Below, one piece after another: positions 16,626 through 26,834 of a stretch of 64,000 nucleotides of DNA. Under the pieces are notes generated by a model, which was given only the letters and a program-made list of their open reading frames with translations, made no database searches and was not told the DNA's origin. The position numbers were made by a program, and so were the translations under genes. Origin of the DNA: Limnohabitans sp. WS1. Its GTDB lineage: Bacteria > Pseudomonadota > Gammaproteobacteria > Burkholderiales > Burkholderiaceae_C. The DNA lies in assembly GCF_003063265.1 (NCBI RefSeq), contig NZ_NERU01000006.1:1-64000 (forward strand). The letters run 5' to 3'. The stretch's first letter is position 1. Each line of letters opens with the position of its first letter.

Positions 16626-18824
16626 ATGAGGGAAAACAAAAACAAACGCCAAAATCTCTGGCGATGGACGCTGTTGGCATGCGCCATTCACGCCTCGTGT
16701 GCAGCAGCGGCCACGGGCAATGAGTTTTTGGACATGTCTTTGGAGGAGTTGGTCGATTACCGGCTCATGTCCATGTCGCGCAAAGAGCAGCGTGTGGCCG
16801 ACATGGCGGCAGCCGCCTATGTGATCTCGGCAGAAGAAATTCGGCGCTCCGGTGCGCAATCCATCCCTGAAGCCTTGCGTTTGGTGCCGGGCCTGAACGT
16901 GGCGCAAATGGCGCGAAACCGTTGGGCAGTCAGCTCTCGCGGGTTCAATGAGCGTTTTTCCAGCAAATTGTTGGTGCAAGTCGACGGCCGCAGCGTTTAT
17001 TCCCCCTTGTTTTCTGGCGTGTTGTGGGAAACGCAAGACCTGATCATGGACGACATCGAACGGATTGAAGTCATCCGTGGCCCAGGCGCAGCCTTGTGGG
17101 GCACCAACGCCATGAATGGCGTCATCAACATCGTCACGCGTTCGGCCAGCGCCAGCCAGGGCCAACGGGTAAGTGCTGTGCTGGGCAATGGTCAAACGGC
17201 CTCGGCCTCGCTGACTCAGGGTGGCGAGTTGACCCAAGGCGGGCACTACAAGGTGTATGGCAAAGCCAGCAGCATGGGGGGGTCTTTGGAGCGCGACACG
17301 GGTTTGACGGGTGTCGATGCGGCCAAGGGGCAGCGCTTGGGCATCCGGCTTGAGCCCAAGCTTGACGGTGGCTCTTTGAGCCTCAAGGCCGAGGTGTACC
17401 AAGACCGGTCGCACGATTACTGGGGCACGCCCTCGGTTTTGGCTTTGAGCGACCCGGCCACCCCATTTGCGCGTGACAGCCTCATGAACGAACGTGCCCA
17501 GGGCGGGGCCTTGCAAGCGCGTTATGCCTGGAAAGGCAGTGCCGGGGCCGAGAATGTCTTGCAAGCGTCGATTGACCGAGACCGGTCGATTCATGAGGGG
17601 CTTTGGGGCTCAGGTGCAGGCACTTCAATGCCCTTGGCAGAGTTGCCTCGATTTATGGACATGGGGGGCAGCAAAACAGATGCCGATGTGGATTTTCAGC
17701 AGCGTCAAATTTGGGGTGACCATGATTTCATTTGGGGACTGAACCTGCGCTACACCTCGGACAAGCTGATCTTGCCCACCTCGCCCTATCTTTTGCTGGA
17801 TGGCGAAAGCCATCGACTGAGTTACAGCGCCTTTGTGCACGACGAAATCACCTTGGTGCCCGAACGCTTCAAGCTGATTGTGGGCTCCAAGTTCGAAAAA
17901 GATGGTTTGACAGGGTTCAACATCCAGCCCAATGTGCGCATGCTCTACACGCCGGGACAGAACGAAGCCTATTGGGGGGCCTTGTCGCGTTCGGTGCGTT
18001 CGTCGCGTCGCACCGAGAGCCTGGCCACGATTGACATCAGTGCTGCGGATGCTGCCAGTTTCAATGGCGTGACGGGCTTGAACCTGCCGGCCCAGATGCT
18101 CACGGCCATCACTCAGATCTCGCCGCGTGCGCAGGCGGGCTTAAAAGCCGAGCAGGCACTCAGTCTGGAGGCCGGTTGGCGCAAACAATTCTCCAATTTC
18201 CTGAGCGTCGACGTCTCTTTGTTTGCGTCCGATTACAGCCATTTGCGTGGTGCCCGCATGAACAGCCAACCGGTGGTGGGTTTGCCCGAGGCCCTGGGTT
18301 GCTTGGCGGTTTATGGTCCGGGCATGTGTTACTACACCATGTCTGGCTACAACACCAACCTGGACAAGGCCCGTTCATGGGGTGGGGAGCTGTCCCTGGA
18401 ATGGCATCCCCGTGCCTGGTGGAAGGTGCAAGGTTCTTACAGCCTGTTGCGTGTCAAAGGGAAAATGTCTGGCGACTTGTTGGGTGATATCCAGGTCCGG
18501 GCCTTTGAAAACAGTGCGCCACGTCACCAGATTTTGCTGCGCAACAACTTCAACCTCGCCAGCGATCTGAACTTGGACGTGCGCCTGCGCTACAACTCGG
18601 GGACGGCCCACTACACCCTCAACACCGACACGCCCACCCCCTTGCCTGGCTATACCGGCCTGGACATGCGACTGGCATGGCAAGTCAACCGCAGCACCGA
18701 ACTGTCCTTGATGGGGCGCAACCTGCTCAAAGACCGTCACACCGAATTCATCAACATTTTCCCCGTGACCCGGGCGTATGACGTACAGCGCAGCGCTCTG
18801 GTTCAAGCGGTGGTTCGTTTTTGA
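16626..18824 (+). CDS. TonB-dependent outer-membrane receptor
   Basis: 732 residues. A signal peptide (WTLLACAIHASCAAAA) precedes FLDMSLEELVDYRLMSMSRK, a conserved lead-in seen in receptors linked to YfiR-like proteins, then a plug domain (SRGFNERFSS, IEVIRGPGAALWGTNAMNG) and a 22-strand barrel ending in an aromatic residue (VVRF). Start at 16626 because GGGAG at 16613-16617 gives 8-base spacing; the ATG at 16620 is too close. No specificity can be assigned. The stop overlaps the ribosome site of the YfiR-like gene. Confidence 0.92.
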   Translation: MRENKNKRQNLWRWTLLACAIHASCAAAATGNEFLDMSLEELVDYRLMSMSRKEQRVADMAAAAYVISAEEIRRSGAQSIPEALRLVPGLNVAQMARNRWAVSSRGFNERFSSKLLVQVDGRSVYSPLFSGVLWETQDLIMDDIERIEVIRGPGAALWGTNAMNGVINIVTRSASASQGQRVSAVLGNGQTASASLTQGGELTQGGHYKVYGKASSMGGSLERDTGLTGVDAAKGQRLGIRLEPKLDGGSLSLKAEVYQDRSHDYWGTPSVLALSDPATPFARDSLMNERAQGGALQARYAWKGSAGAENVLQASIDRDRSIHEGLWGSGAGTSMPLAELPRFMDMGGSKTDADVDFQQRQIWGDHDFIWGLNLRYTSDKLILPTSPYLLLDGESHRLSYSAFVHDEITLVPERFKLIVGSKFEKDGLTGFNIQPNVRMLYTPGQNEAYWGALSRSVRSSRRTESLATIDISAADAASFNGVTGLNLPAQMLTAITQISPRAQAGLKAEQALSLEAGWRKQFSNFLSVDVSLFASDYSHLRGARMNSQPVVGLPEALGCLAVYGPGMCYYTMSGYNTNLDKARSWGGELSLEWHPRAWWKVQGSYSLLRVKGKMSGDLLGDIQVRAFENSAPRHQILLRNNFNLASDLNLDVRLRYNSGTAHYTLNTDTPTPLPGYTGLDMRLAWQVNRSTELSLMGRNLLKDRHTEFINIFPVTRAYDVQRSALVQAVVRF

Positions 18825-18835
18825 AGGACATGACC

Positions 18836-19414
18836 ATGACCTTTCAAAATATGAACCGTCTCGCGTGCCTGCGACAAGTCTCTGTGCAGGTGGGGCAAGG
18901 CCTTCGCTGGGGTGCCATGTTGTGGTGCTGTTTGTCCTCTTGGACGGCTGCAGCCCAGCCCGCAGGGCAAACGGTGGACCGCATCAAAGCCGCTTATGTG
19001 TTCAACTTCGCCAAGTTTGTCGAGTTGCCCGCCTCCGAAGACAAAATTCTTCGGATGTGTGTCATGGGTCGCGATGACCTGAATGGGGCCATGCTCAGCT
19101 TGAATCGCCGCGTGGCTCAGGGCCGCGAAATCATGGTCCGCAAGGATGTGGCCATCGAGCAGGCCAAGGAGTGCAGCATGGTCTTTGTGGGCGAGAGTGA
19201 TGCACGACTTTTGCCTTTGTTGGTGCGGCAATTGGGCTCAGCTTCGGTGCTTTTGGTCAGCGACGCCCGCCAAGCCATGGACCAGGGTGCGCACCTGTCC
19301 ATGGTTTTCAACGACGACCGGGTGGAGTTTGATGTGAACCTGCTGAACTTGCAAAAATCCAGCATCAAAGCCAGCAGCCAGATGCTCAAGTTGGCCCGCG
19401 TGGTCGTTCGATAA
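18836..19414 (+). CDS. YfiR family periplasmic protein (DUF4154)
   Basis: About 192 residues with a signal sequence ending in TAAAQP and the hallmark [16 protein letters not shown]. In Pseudomonas YfiR is a periplasmic repressor that binds the sensor region of the diguanylate cyclase YfiN. Here the next gene is a histidine kinase with a similar periplasmic region, so YfiR may gate that kinase instead. Start at 18836 fits AAGGA at 18824-18828 best; 18830 is possible. The gene begins 11 bases after the receptor stop. Confidence 0.88.
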   Translation: MTFQNMNRLACLRQVSVQVGQGLRWGAMLWCCLSSWTAAAQPAGQTVDRIKAAYVFNFAKFVELPASEDKILRMCVMGRDDLNGAMLSLNRRVAQGREIMVRKDVAIEQAKECSMVFVGESDARLLPLLVRQLGSASVLLVSDARQAMDQGAHLSMVFNDDRVEFDVNLLNLQKSSIKASSQMLKLARVVVR

Positions 19415-19421
19415 GGGCTCG

Positions 19422-21407
19422 ATGGTGCTGACCTTTTCCAATTGGCGTCGAGAAAAACTGCTGCATGCGCCCATGCGCGAGAAGCTCAACCATATTTTGG
19501 CTTTGGGCATCTGGTGCGTGCTGATCTTGTTTTTTGTGGTCATCACCTTGTGGCAAGCCAGTCAGACTTTGCAAGCCACACAGGCTGCGGCCAAAAGCCT
19601 GGCCGAGCTGGCCGCAGAAAGCAATGCAGCAGCAGTCCTTTTTGAAGACAGCGCTGGGGCCCACAAGCAACTGGAAATTTTCCGGCACATCAAAAATGTG
19701 GAAACCGTCGACATTTACACCAAAGCCTCGGGTTCGGTCGCTTTTGCGCATTACCCGTCACGGCTGGGCGACGTGAAGTCAACGCCAAGCACCACCCCAG
19801 CGGCCATGCTGGACGGGACCCAAATCTCGCAGCTCACACTCAGCCGCTATGCCATTCGCTTGCCCATTGTTCAAGATGGCGAGCGCATCGGCTTTGTGCT
19901 GGTCAAGATCCGGCTGGATGACTTTTGGTGGAACATCGCTATCACCTTGCTGGTGGCCGTGGTGGCCATGATGTTGGCCTATGCGGTGGTGCGCCAATTC
20001 ATGGGCCAGTTGATCGTCATCATCAGCCAGCCCATTTTGGATTTGGCCGAGGTGATGCGGCGCATCACCTCGGTGCACGACTACAGCCAACGCGCCAAAC
20101 GTCAAAGCCAGGACGAAATTGGCGAGTTGGTGGCCGGTTTCAATTCCATGCTCGACCAAATCGAGCACAAAGACAAAGCACTGGGTCAATACAGCCAGCA
20201 ACTTGAATCCGAGGTGCAAGCCCGTACCGCCGAGCTGTTGTTGGCCAAAGAGCACGCCGATGCCGCCAACCAAGCCAAAAGCCAGTTTTTGGCCAACATG
20301 AGCCATGAGATCCGCACCCCTCTCAACGGCCTGATCGGTGTCTCTGAGTTGCTGGGCTCGACCGACCCGACTGAGCAGCAGAAAAAACTCATCAGCATGA
20401 TCAGTTCCTCGTCGTCGACGCTGCTCTACCTGATCAACGACATCCTTGATTTTTCCAAGATCGAGGCGGGCATGCTGCACTTGGAAAAAGTGCCTTACAG
20501 CCCGGAACAGGCGGCGCGTCAGGTGGCTGCCTTGTTTGAGCCGCATGCCCAGGACAAAGGTCTGAAGCTGGTGTTTGAGCCACCCGCCGATGGGGTTCCC
20601 CTGATGCTGCTGGGCGACCCGCACCGATTCACCCAGGTGGCCAGCAATTTGGTGTCCAACGCCGTCAAGTTCACCGCCCAAGGCCAGGTGAGCGTGGGCT
20701 TGGTCTACATGACGCAAAACGACGGCATGACCCGTGTGCGCTGCACGGTGCGCGACACCGGCATTGGCATCAGCGAAGAAGAAGCCCACCGTTTGTTCAG
20801 TGCGTTTTCGCAAGCCGATATTTCCATGGCCCGGCGCTATGGAGGCAGCGGCCTGGGCTTGGTCATTTCGCGTCAGTTGTCCGAACTCATGGGCGGGCAA
20901 GTGGGTTTTTCCAGCCAACCCGGGCAAGGTTCAGAATTTTGGTTTGAGGTGTGTGGCCCCCGCCTGAAAGACCTGCCGCTGGAAGCCAGCCACACACAGG
21001 CCAAAACCCCGCAAACACTGGACTGCACCGTGTTGATCGCCGAAGACAACGATGTGAACCGTGAAATCTTGGTGACCATGCTCAAAACAGCGGGCTGCCG
21101 TGTGCTCCAGGCCCACAACGGCTTGGAGGCGGTGCACATCAGCGCGACCGAAGGACACGACATTGTGTTGATGGATGTGCAAATGCCCGAGATGGATGGC
21201 ATCACCGCCACACGCGCCATCCGTGCTCGCGAAGTGGCGCTGGGCTTGCCCCGCAAGCCGATTTTGGCCTTGACGGCCAATGCCTTGGCCGACGACAAGG
21301 CCAATTGTCTGGCCGCAGGCATGGACGATTACCTCACCAAGCCCTTCATGCGCCGCCAGATCCTCGAATTGATGGGCAAGTGGCTCGACCGGGCAAGCGG
21401 TCATTGA
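19422..21407 (+). CDS. Hybrid sensor histidine kinase with CHASE8-like sensor and receiver
   Basis: 661 residues. Membrane segment (about 27-47), periplasmic region of about 120 residues resembling CHASE8 ([19 protein letters not shown]), second membrane segment (about 168-190), HAMP, then HisKA with the phospho-accepting His at 295 in [13 protein letters not shown], HATPase (GTGIGIS-type G box [17 protein letters not shown]) and a C-terminal receiver with Asp 585 in [12 protein letters not shown]. It follows yfiR by 7 bases. No separate output protein or GGDEF domain is in the operon, so the final target is unknown. Confidence 0.93.
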   Translation: MVLTFSNWRREKLLHAPMREKLNHILALGIWCVLILFFVVITLWQASQTLQATQAAAKSLAELAAESNAAAVLFEDSAGAHKQLEIFRHIKNVETVDIYTKASGSVAFAHYPSRLGDVKSTPSTTPAAMLDGTQISQLTLSRYAIRLPIVQDGERIGFVLVKIRLDDFWWNIAITLLVAVVAMMLAYAVVRQFMGQLIVIISQPILDLAEVMRRITSVHDYSQRAKRQSQDEIGELVAGFNSMLDQIEHKDKALGQYSQQLESEVQARTAELLLAKEHADAANQAKSQFLANMSHEIRTPLNGLIGVSELLGSTDPTEQQKKLISMISSSSSTLLYLINDILDFSKIEAGMLHLEKVPYSPEQAARQVAALFEPHAQDKGLKLVFEPPADGVPLMLLGDPHRFTQVASNLVSNAVKFTAQGQVSVGLVYMTQNDGMTRVRCTVRDTGIGISEEEAHRLFSAFSQADISMARRYGGSGLGLVISRQLSELMGGQVGFSSQPGQGSEFWFEVCGPRLKDLPLEASHTQAKTPQTLDCTVLIAEDNDVNREILVTMLKTAGCRVLQAHNGLEAVHISATEGHDIVLMDVQMPEMDGITATRAIRAREVALGLPRKPILALTANALADDKANCLAAGMDDYLTKPFMRRQILELMGKWLDRASGH

Positions 21408-21481
21408 AGCCATTCGACGGTCAAAACCGCCTCTGCATTGAGCCCATCAAGCTGCAGGGATGCCGCAAGCCCTGAAACGAA

Positions 21482-21505
21482 GACTGCGCTCGTGGAGCGC
21501 AAGTC
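21482..21505 (+). terminator. Weak hairpin after the histidine kinase
   Basis: GACT-GCGCTC and GAGCGC-A-AGTC pair around a GTG loop, 75 bases after the kinase stop. There is no T-run, so intrinsic termination is doubtful. Confidence 0.25.
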
Positions 21506-21630
21506 GCCATCAAGCGGGTGCTGCTGCCCGCCGCAATGGCTAGCACACTTCGCTTTCATTTGCTGAAATATTAAGCAATTACAATCGTGCTTCCTTTTCA
21601 GGCCCCCCCACCAAATACCGACCCCCAGTC

Positions 21631-22677
21631 ATGCAGATTGGCCCTTACCTATTGCCGAACAATTTGTTTGTCGCCCCCATGGCGGGGGTGACGGATCGGC
21701 CATTTCGCCAGCTGTGCAGGCAGTTTGGGGCGGGTTATGCCGTGAGCGAAATGGTGACTTCGCGGCCCGATTTGTGGGCCTCGCTCAAAACCTCGCGCCG
21801 CGCCAACCACGACGGCGAGCCCGGCCCGATTGCGGTGCAAATTGCGGGCACCGAGGCGCAGATGATGGCCGACGCTGCCCGCTACAACATCGACCGGGGC
21901 GCGCAAATCATCGACATCAACATGGGTTGCCCGGCCAAAAAAGTTTGCAACAAATGGGCTGGCTCGGCCCTGATGCAAGACGAGCCGCTGGCGCTGGAGA
22001 TCATCAGCGCCGTGGTTGAAGCGGCTTTGCCTCACGGCGTGCCCGTCACACTCAAGATGCGCACAGGCTGGTGCGATGCCGAAAAAAACGCCCTGAGCTT
22101 GGCCCGCGCCGCTGAGAGCGCCGGGGTGCAAATGGTCACCGTGCATGGCCGCACCCGCGAGCAAGGCTACAAAGGCCTGGCCGAATACGACACTGTGGCC
22201 GCCGTCAAGGCCGCCTTGCGCATTCCTGTGGTGGCCAATGGTGATGTGGATTCGCCTGAAAAAGCCCGCGATGTGATGAAGTTCACCGGCGCAGATGCCG
22301 TGATGATCGGCCGCGCCGCGCAAGGCAGCCCCTGGATCTTCCGTGAGATCGACCACTTTTTGGCCACGGGCGAACACCTGGCCCCACCCCTGGTGGCCGA
22401 GGTGCGCCGCGCCTTGCTGGAACACCTGCAAGATCACTACGGTTTGTACGGCGAATACACCGGCGTGCGCTCGGCGCGCAAACACATCGGCTGGTATGTG
22501 CGCACGCTGCCCGGTGGCGACGCCTTTCGTGAACACATGAACACCCTGGAAACCGCAGACGGACAACTGGCCGCCGTGGCTGCTTATCTGGACGGCTTGG
22601 CCGAGCAGATGGAGCGTCTGCCCCAGCGCCAGGCCCAGCGCCCCGAGGCCTGCACCGATTTAGAGACCACGCCATGA
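21631..22677 (+). CDS. dusB: tRNA-dihydrouridine synthase B
   Basis: 348 residues of the FMN-dependent Dus family. N-terminal APMAGVTDRPFR and the catalytic cysteine at residue 100 in NMGCPAKKVCNKWAGSAL match DusB. It reduces uridine to dihydrouridine in tRNA. It sits directly upstream of fis with an ATGA overlap, the conserved dusB-fis arrangement of proteobacteria, where dusB is the first gene of the fis operon. A TACAAT at 21580-21585 may be part of its promoter, though no matching -35 is clear. Confidence 0.96.
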   Translation: MQIGPYLLPNNLFVAPMAGVTDRPFRQLCRQFGAGYAVSEMVTSRPDLWASLKTSRRANHDGEPGPIAVQIAGTEAQMMADAARYNIDRGAQIIDINMGCPAKKVCNKWAGSALMQDEPLALEIISAVVEAALPHGVPVTLKMRTGWCDAEKNALSLARAAESAGVQMVTVHGRTREQGYKGLAEYDTVAAVKAALRIPVVANGDVDSPEKARDVMKFTGADAVMIGRAAQGSPWIFREIDHFLATGEHLAPPLVAEVRRALLEHLQDHYGLYGEYTGVRSARKHIGWYVRTLPGGDAFREHMNTLETADGQLAAVAAYLDGLAEQMERLPQRQAQRPEACTDLETTP

Positions 22678-22913
22678 GCGAACCCCAATCCATTGAAAAC
22701 TGCATCCGGGACAACCTGGACATTTACTTCCGCGACCTGGACGGCACCGACCCCACGGGTCTTTACGACATGCTGGTCAAGCTGGTCGAAAAGCCACTGC
22801 TCGACGTGGTGATGAACCAGTCTGGGCAAAACCAGTCACGCGCCGCCGAATGGTTGGGCCTGAACCGCAACACCTTGCGCAAGAAACTGCTCGAACACGA
22901 TTTGTTGAAATGA
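22674..22913 (+). CDS. fis: Fis family nucleoid-associated DNA-binding protein
   Basis: 79 residues, shorter than enteric Fis (98) but normal for beta-proteobacteria. The C-terminal helix-turn-helix reads NQSRAAEWLGLNRNTLRKKL. Fis bends DNA and regulates rRNA operons, recombination and growth phase genes. Its ATG overlaps the dusB stop, so expression is coupled to dusB. Confidence 0.95.
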   Translation: MSEPQSIENCIRDNLDIYFRDLDGTDPTGLYDMLVKLVEKPLLDVVMNQSGQNQSRAAEWLGLNRNTLRKKLLEHDLLK

Positions 22914-23012
22914 AGCTGGGGCGGCCTGCTCCCGCCCAGCCCACTTGAATACCTGCCGGAACCCTTTAGCCCGGCCCCACCTTAAATACTCTGAATTTTG
23001 AAGAAAGCCCCC

Positions 23013-24599
23013 ATGAGAGCCCTCATCTCTGTCTCCGACAAAACCGGCATCGTCGAACTCGCGCGTGACCTGCACGCCTTGGGCGTGGGCCTGATCTCCA
23101 CCGGCGGCACCGCCAAACTGCTGGCCGAGCAAGGCCTGCCCGTGACCGAGGTGGCCGAAGTCACCGGCTTCCCCGAAATGCTCGATGGCCGCGTCAAAAC
23201 ACTGCACCCCAAAGTGCACGGCGGCTTGCTGGCGCGCCGCGACACGCCCGAGCACATGGCGGCATTGCAAGCGCATGGCATCGAGACCATCGACCTGCTC
23301 ATCGTCAACCTCTACCCCTTTGAGGCCACCGTGGCCAAGCCCGGTTGCACACTGGCCGACGCCATCGAGAACATCGACATCGGCGGCCCCGCCATGGTGC
23401 GCTCTGCCGCCAAAAACTGGAAAGACGTGGGCATCGTCACCGACGCCAGCCAATACGCCGACGTGATCGCCGAGCTCAAAGCCAGCGGCAAACTCAGCGA
23501 CAAACTGCGTTTTGCCTTGTCGGTGGCCGCGTTCAACCGCATCAGCCAATACGACGGTGCGATCAGCAACTACCTCTCCAGCGTGAACTTTGAAGCTGAA
23601 AAACTGAGCGAAGACTACGTGCCCGAGCGCGCCCAGTTCTCAGACCAGTTCAACGAGCAATACGTCAAGGTGCAAGACCTGCGCTACGGCGAGAACAGCC
23701 ACCAGCAAGCCGCTTGGTACCGTGACTTGGCTCCAGCGGCTGGGTCTCTGGCCACTGGCGTGCAGCTGCAAGGCAAAGAACTGTCTTACAACAACATCGC
23801 CGATGCCGATGCGGCTTGGGAATGTGTGAAGAGCTTCGAGAACACCGCGTGTGTGATCGTCAAACACGCCAATCCCTGCGGCGTGGCCGTGGGCGCGACC
23901 GCACTCGAGGCCTACAGCAAAGCCTTCCAAACCGACCCCACCAGCGCCTTCGGCGGCATCATCGCCTTCAACCGCCCTGTGGACAAAGCCGCTGCCGAGG
24001 CGGTGAGCAAGCAATTCGTCGAAGTGCTGATGGCCCCTGACTTCAGCGCCGAAGCGCTCGAAGTGTTCAAGAGCAAAGTGAACGTGCGCTTGATGAAAAT
24101 TGCTTTGCCTGCCAACTATGGCGACGTGCGCAACGCACTCGAAACCAAACGCGTGGGCTCTGGCCTGTTGCTGCAAAGCGCCGACAACCACGAGTTGGCT
24201 TTGGCCGACATGAAAATCGTCACCGTCAAACAACCCACCCCCGAAGAACTGCACGACCTGCTGTTTGCCTGGAAAGTGGCCAAGTTCGTCAAATCCAACG
24301 CCATCGTGTTCTGCAAAAACGGCATGACCATGGGTGTGGGCGCCGGCCAAATGAGCCGCCTCGACTCCGCCCGCATCGCCAGCATCAAGGCCGAAGCCGC
24401 CAAGCTCAGCCTTCAACACACCGTGGTGGCCAGCGACGCCTTCTTCCCCTTCCGCGACGGCCTCGACGTGGTGGTGGACGCGGGTGCCACCTGCGTGGCC
24501 CAGCCCGGTGGCTCCATGCGGGACCAGGAGGTCATTGACGCCGCCAACGAGCGTGGTGTGGCGATGGTGTTTACGGGGGTGCGGCACTTCCGTCATTGA
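23013..24599 (+). CDS. purH: Bifunctional AICAR formyltransferase/IMP cyclohydrolase
   Basis: 528 residues, matching E. coli PurH. The N-terminal cyclohydrolase domain begins [19 protein letters not shown] with [16 protein letters not shown]; the transformylase domain carries [22 protein letters not shown] and the terminal [10 protein letters not shown]. It performs the last two steps of purine synthesis (AICAR to IMP). Start at 23013 (MRALIS) rather than the TTG at 22998. It lies about 100 bases after fis, a conserved beta-proteobacterial order. Confidence 0.97.
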   Translation: MRALISVSDKTGIVELARDLHALGVGLISTGGTAKLLAEQGLPVTEVAEVTGFPEMLDGRVKTLHPKVHGGLLARRDTPEHMAALQAHGIETIDLLIVNLYPFEATVAKPGCTLADAIENIDIGGPAMVRSAAKNWKDVGIVTDASQYADVIAELKASGKLSDKLRFALSVAAFNRISQYDGAISNYLSSVNFEAEKLSEDYVPERAQFSDQFNEQYVKVQDLRYGENSHQQAAWYRDLAPAAGSLATGVQLQGKELSYNNIADADAAWECVKSFENTACVIVKHANPCGVAVGATALEAYSKAFQTDPTSAFGGIIAFNRPVDKAAAEAVSKQFVEVLMAPDFSAEALEVFKSKVNVRLMKIALPANYGDVRNALETKRVGSGLLLQSADNHELALADMKIVTVKQPTPEELHDLLFAWKVAKFVKSNAIVFCKNGMTMGVGAGQMSRLDSARIASIKAEAAKLSLQHTVVASDAFFPFRDGLDVVVDAGATCVAQPGGSMRDQEVIDAANERGVAMVFTGVRHFRH

Positions 24600-24755
24600 C
24601 ATCAACGGTCACGACGAACCAAATTTTCACGGCGAGTGCAGCGCAGCAGCGCAAACTTGGCTCGCCTTGTGCGCCGCGATCTCTGGTGCATCATTTCTGT
24701 GCACCCACGTCATTAGGCCCGATGCTGATTATTCGCTGATATCATTGGCAACATC

Positions 24756-25187
24756 ATGAAAATCATGTTGCTGGACACCAACGTGCTGGTTGCAGGCTTG
24801 AGCAGCGCTCGGGGCGCGTCGTATGCACTGCTTCAAGCGGTGGCTTCGACGCGTTTGCGCGTGGTGGCGTCGCCTGCTTTGTGGCTTGAATACGAGTCGG
24901 TGCTCAAGCGCGATTCGATACGGGCCTTGCATGGTTTTTCTGTTGAGCAGGTCGATGCGTTTTTGTCCGCCTTGGCCCTTTGGGTGGAGCCGGTGAGCTT
25001 GCATTACATCTGGCGGCCACAGTTGCGCGACCCGGGTGATGAGATGGTGCTCGAGGCCGCTGTCAACGCGCGGGTACATGCCCTGGTCACCTTGAATGTG
25101 AAAGATTTTTCGATCGCCGCGCCACGCTTTGGCCTGGCTGTCAAAACACCAGCCCAGGCTTTGGCTTTTTTGGAGGATGCCGTATGA
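24756..25187 (+). CDS. PIN family toxin of a toxin-antitoxin pair
   Basis: 143 residues. PIN-domain acidic residues are visible: Asp in LLDTNVLVAG, Glu in LEYESVL, Asp/Glu in DPGDEMVLEAA, and Asp in NVKDFSI. PIN toxins are Mg-dependent ribonucleases. The following antitoxin overlaps by 4 bases (ATGA). The order toxin then antitoxin is the reverse of vapBC. It lies 156 bases after purH. Confidence 0.88.
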   Translation: MKIMLLDTNVLVAGLSSARGASYALLQAVASTRLRVVASPALWLEYESVLKRDSIRALHGFSVEQVDAFLSALALWVEPVSLHYIWRPQLRDPGDEMVLEAAVNARVHALVTLNVKDFSIAAPRFGLAVKTPAQALAFLEDAV

Positions 25188-25420
25188 GTACTTTTGCGCT
25201 TCGTTTGCCCGATTCTTTGTATGCCCATGCACGCAAGTTGGCAGAACAAGATCAGGCTTCGCTCAACCAGTTCATTACTGTGGCTGTGGCCGAAAAGGTG
25301 TCCGCCCTCAACGCAGTGGCTTTTTTTGCCGAACGTGCTGGTGCGGCCAAGCCGGGCGATTTGGCCAGCTTTTTGGCGATGGTGCCCGAACGTTCTCCGC
25401 TGGAGGGTGATGAGCGATGA
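25184..25420 (+). CDS. Antitoxin, ribbon-helix-helix (HicB-like) type
   Basis: 78 residues. The N-terminal MSTFALRLPDSLYAHARKLA and DQASLNQFITVAVAEKVSAL match the strand-helix-helix layout of HicB/Arc-type antitoxins. It would neutralise the overlapping upstream PIN toxin and probably repress their promoter. The C-terminus is likely the toxin-binding tail. Confidence 0.8.
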   Translation: MSTFALRLPDSLYAHARKLAEQDQASLNQFITVAVAEKVSALNAVAFFAERAGAAKPGDLASFLAMVPERSPLEGDER

Positions 25421-25469
25421 GCCGTTTCACCTTGATCCTTAACGGGCAGCATTTTTTTGAGGATCAAGC

Positions 25470-26723
25470 ATGACCTTGAGTTTTGGCCCATTGGGCCTGT
25501 CCCCCGCGCTGCAACGCGCCGTGTCCGACATGGGCCTCTATGCCCCCACCCCCATCCAGGCCGAGGCGATTCCGGCTGCCCTGAAGTTGGCTGACGTGTG
25601 GGCCACCGCGCCCACCGGCTCGGGCAAAACGCTGGCTTTTGCGCTGCCGCTGCTCCAGCACCTGCTGGCCGCACCGCGCCAGACCAATTTTCGCCGCCCC
25701 GTGCGTACGCTGGTGCTGGTGCCCACGCGCGAGCTGGCGGTGCAGGTGGGCGATGTGTTGGCCAACCTGGCTTACAAGTTGCCGCAGTCGCTCAAGGTGA
25801 ACACCGTGTTTGGCGGCGTTTCGGTCAACCCACAAATGATGGCGCTGCGCGGCGGTGCCGACATCGTGGTGGCCACACCCGGCCGTTTGCTCGATTTGAT
25901 CGACCAGAACGCCGTGCGCCTGGCCGATGTGCAACACTTGGTGCTGGACGAAGCCGACCGCCTGCTGGATTTGGGCTTTGCCGATGAGCTGCAACGCGTG
26001 CTGGCGCTGCTGCCCGCCCAACGTCAAACCTTGTTGTTCTCGGCCACGTTTGCACCCGAGGTGGAAGCCTTGGCGGCCAAGCTGCTGCGTGATCCGGTGC
26101 GCATCACAGTAGAGGCTTTTGAAGGCCACAAGCCCGACATCACCCAGCGGGCCATTGCCGTGGACGAGAAAAGCCGCACCGCCTTGTTGCGCCACCTGAT
26201 CACCGAAAACAGCTGGAAACAGGTGCTGGTGTTTGTGGCCACGCGTTACGCCTGCGAGCATGTGGCGAACAAGCTCTACAAGGCGGGTGTGTTTGCTACG
26301 CCTTTTCATGGCGAGATGAGCCAAGGGGCAAGGCAAGAGGTGCTGAGCGAGTTCAAGGCCGGACGCTGGGACGTGGTGGTCACCACCGACCTGGCCTCAC
26401 GCGGCATCGACATCGCCATGCTGCCCGTGGTGGTCAACTACGACCTGCCGCGCTCGGCCACTGACTACACCCACCGCATCGGCCGCACCGGCAGGGCGGG
26501 TGCGCATGGCGACGCGGTGAGCTTTGTCACGGCTGCAGCGCTGGCGCACTGGCAGCTGATCCAGAAACGCGAAAGCTTGGAGCTGCCTTTGGAGCAGGTG
26601 CCAGGTTTTGAGCAAACCGAAACCCCACCGCCGCCATCACCCGGCAATGGTGGTATCAAGGGTTCACGGCCCAGCAAAAAAGACAAGCTGCGGGCGGCAG
26701 GTCTGCTCAAATCCAACGATTGA
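25470..26723 (+). CDS. DEAD-box RNA helicase (RhlE-like)
   Basis: 417 residues with all helicase motifs in order: Q motif (LYAPTPIQAEAIP), Walker A (APTGSGKT), PTRELAVQ, TPGRLLD, DEAD in VLDEADRLLDLGF, SAT in FSATF, TTDLASRGIDI and HRIGRTGRAG. The short proline/lysine-rich C-terminal tail fits RhlE-like helicases, which act on rRNA maturation or mRNA turnover. GAGGATCAAGC before the ATG is a good ribosome site. A long hairpin follows the stop. Confidence 0.93.
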   Translation: MTLSFGPLGLSPALQRAVSDMGLYAPTPIQAEAIPAALKLADVWATAPTGSGKTLAFALPLLQHLLAAPRQTNFRRPVRTLVLVPTRELAVQVGDVLANLAYKLPQSLKVNTVFGGVSVNPQMMALRGGADIVVATPGRLLDLIDQNAVRLADVQHLVLDEADRLLDLGFADELQRVLALLPAQRQTLLFSATFAPEVEALAAKLLRDPVRITVEAFEGHKPDITQRAIAVDEKSRTALLRHLITENSWKQVLVFVATRYACEHVANKLYKAGVFATPFHGEMSQGARQEVLSEFKAGRWDVVVTTDLASRGIDIAMLPVVVNYDLPRSATDYTHRIGRTGRAGAHGDAVSFVTAAALAHWQLIQKRESLELPLEQVPGFEQTETPPPPSPGNGGIKGSRPSKKDKLRAAGLLKSND

Positions 26724-26750
26724 TCAGACCGCAGGCTGTTGTCTGTATCT

Positions 26751-26827
26751 TTGTAGGAGCCCACCCCCGTGGGCGATGGCTTGCCCTGGCGGTTGGATGC
26801 AATCGCCCAGGGGTGGGCTCTTACAAG
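26751..26827. repeat. Long imperfect inverted repeat, REP/BIME-like
   Basis: TTGTAGGAGCCCACCCC at 26751-26767 is inverted at about 26809-26826 with one mismatch; inside it GGGCGAT at 26771-26777 pairs with ATCGCCC at 26802-26808. It fills the gap between the convergent helicase and dctM genes, so it may act as a bidirectional terminator. It resembles dispersed repetitive extragenic palindromes; other copies of this type are not seen in the window. Confidence 0.7.
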
Positions 26828-26834
26828 CAGCCCA

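Noticed and set aside
21560-21585. Possible dusB promoter with TTGCTG and TACAAT
   Set aside because: The spacing is only 14 bases, too short for a sigma70 promoter.
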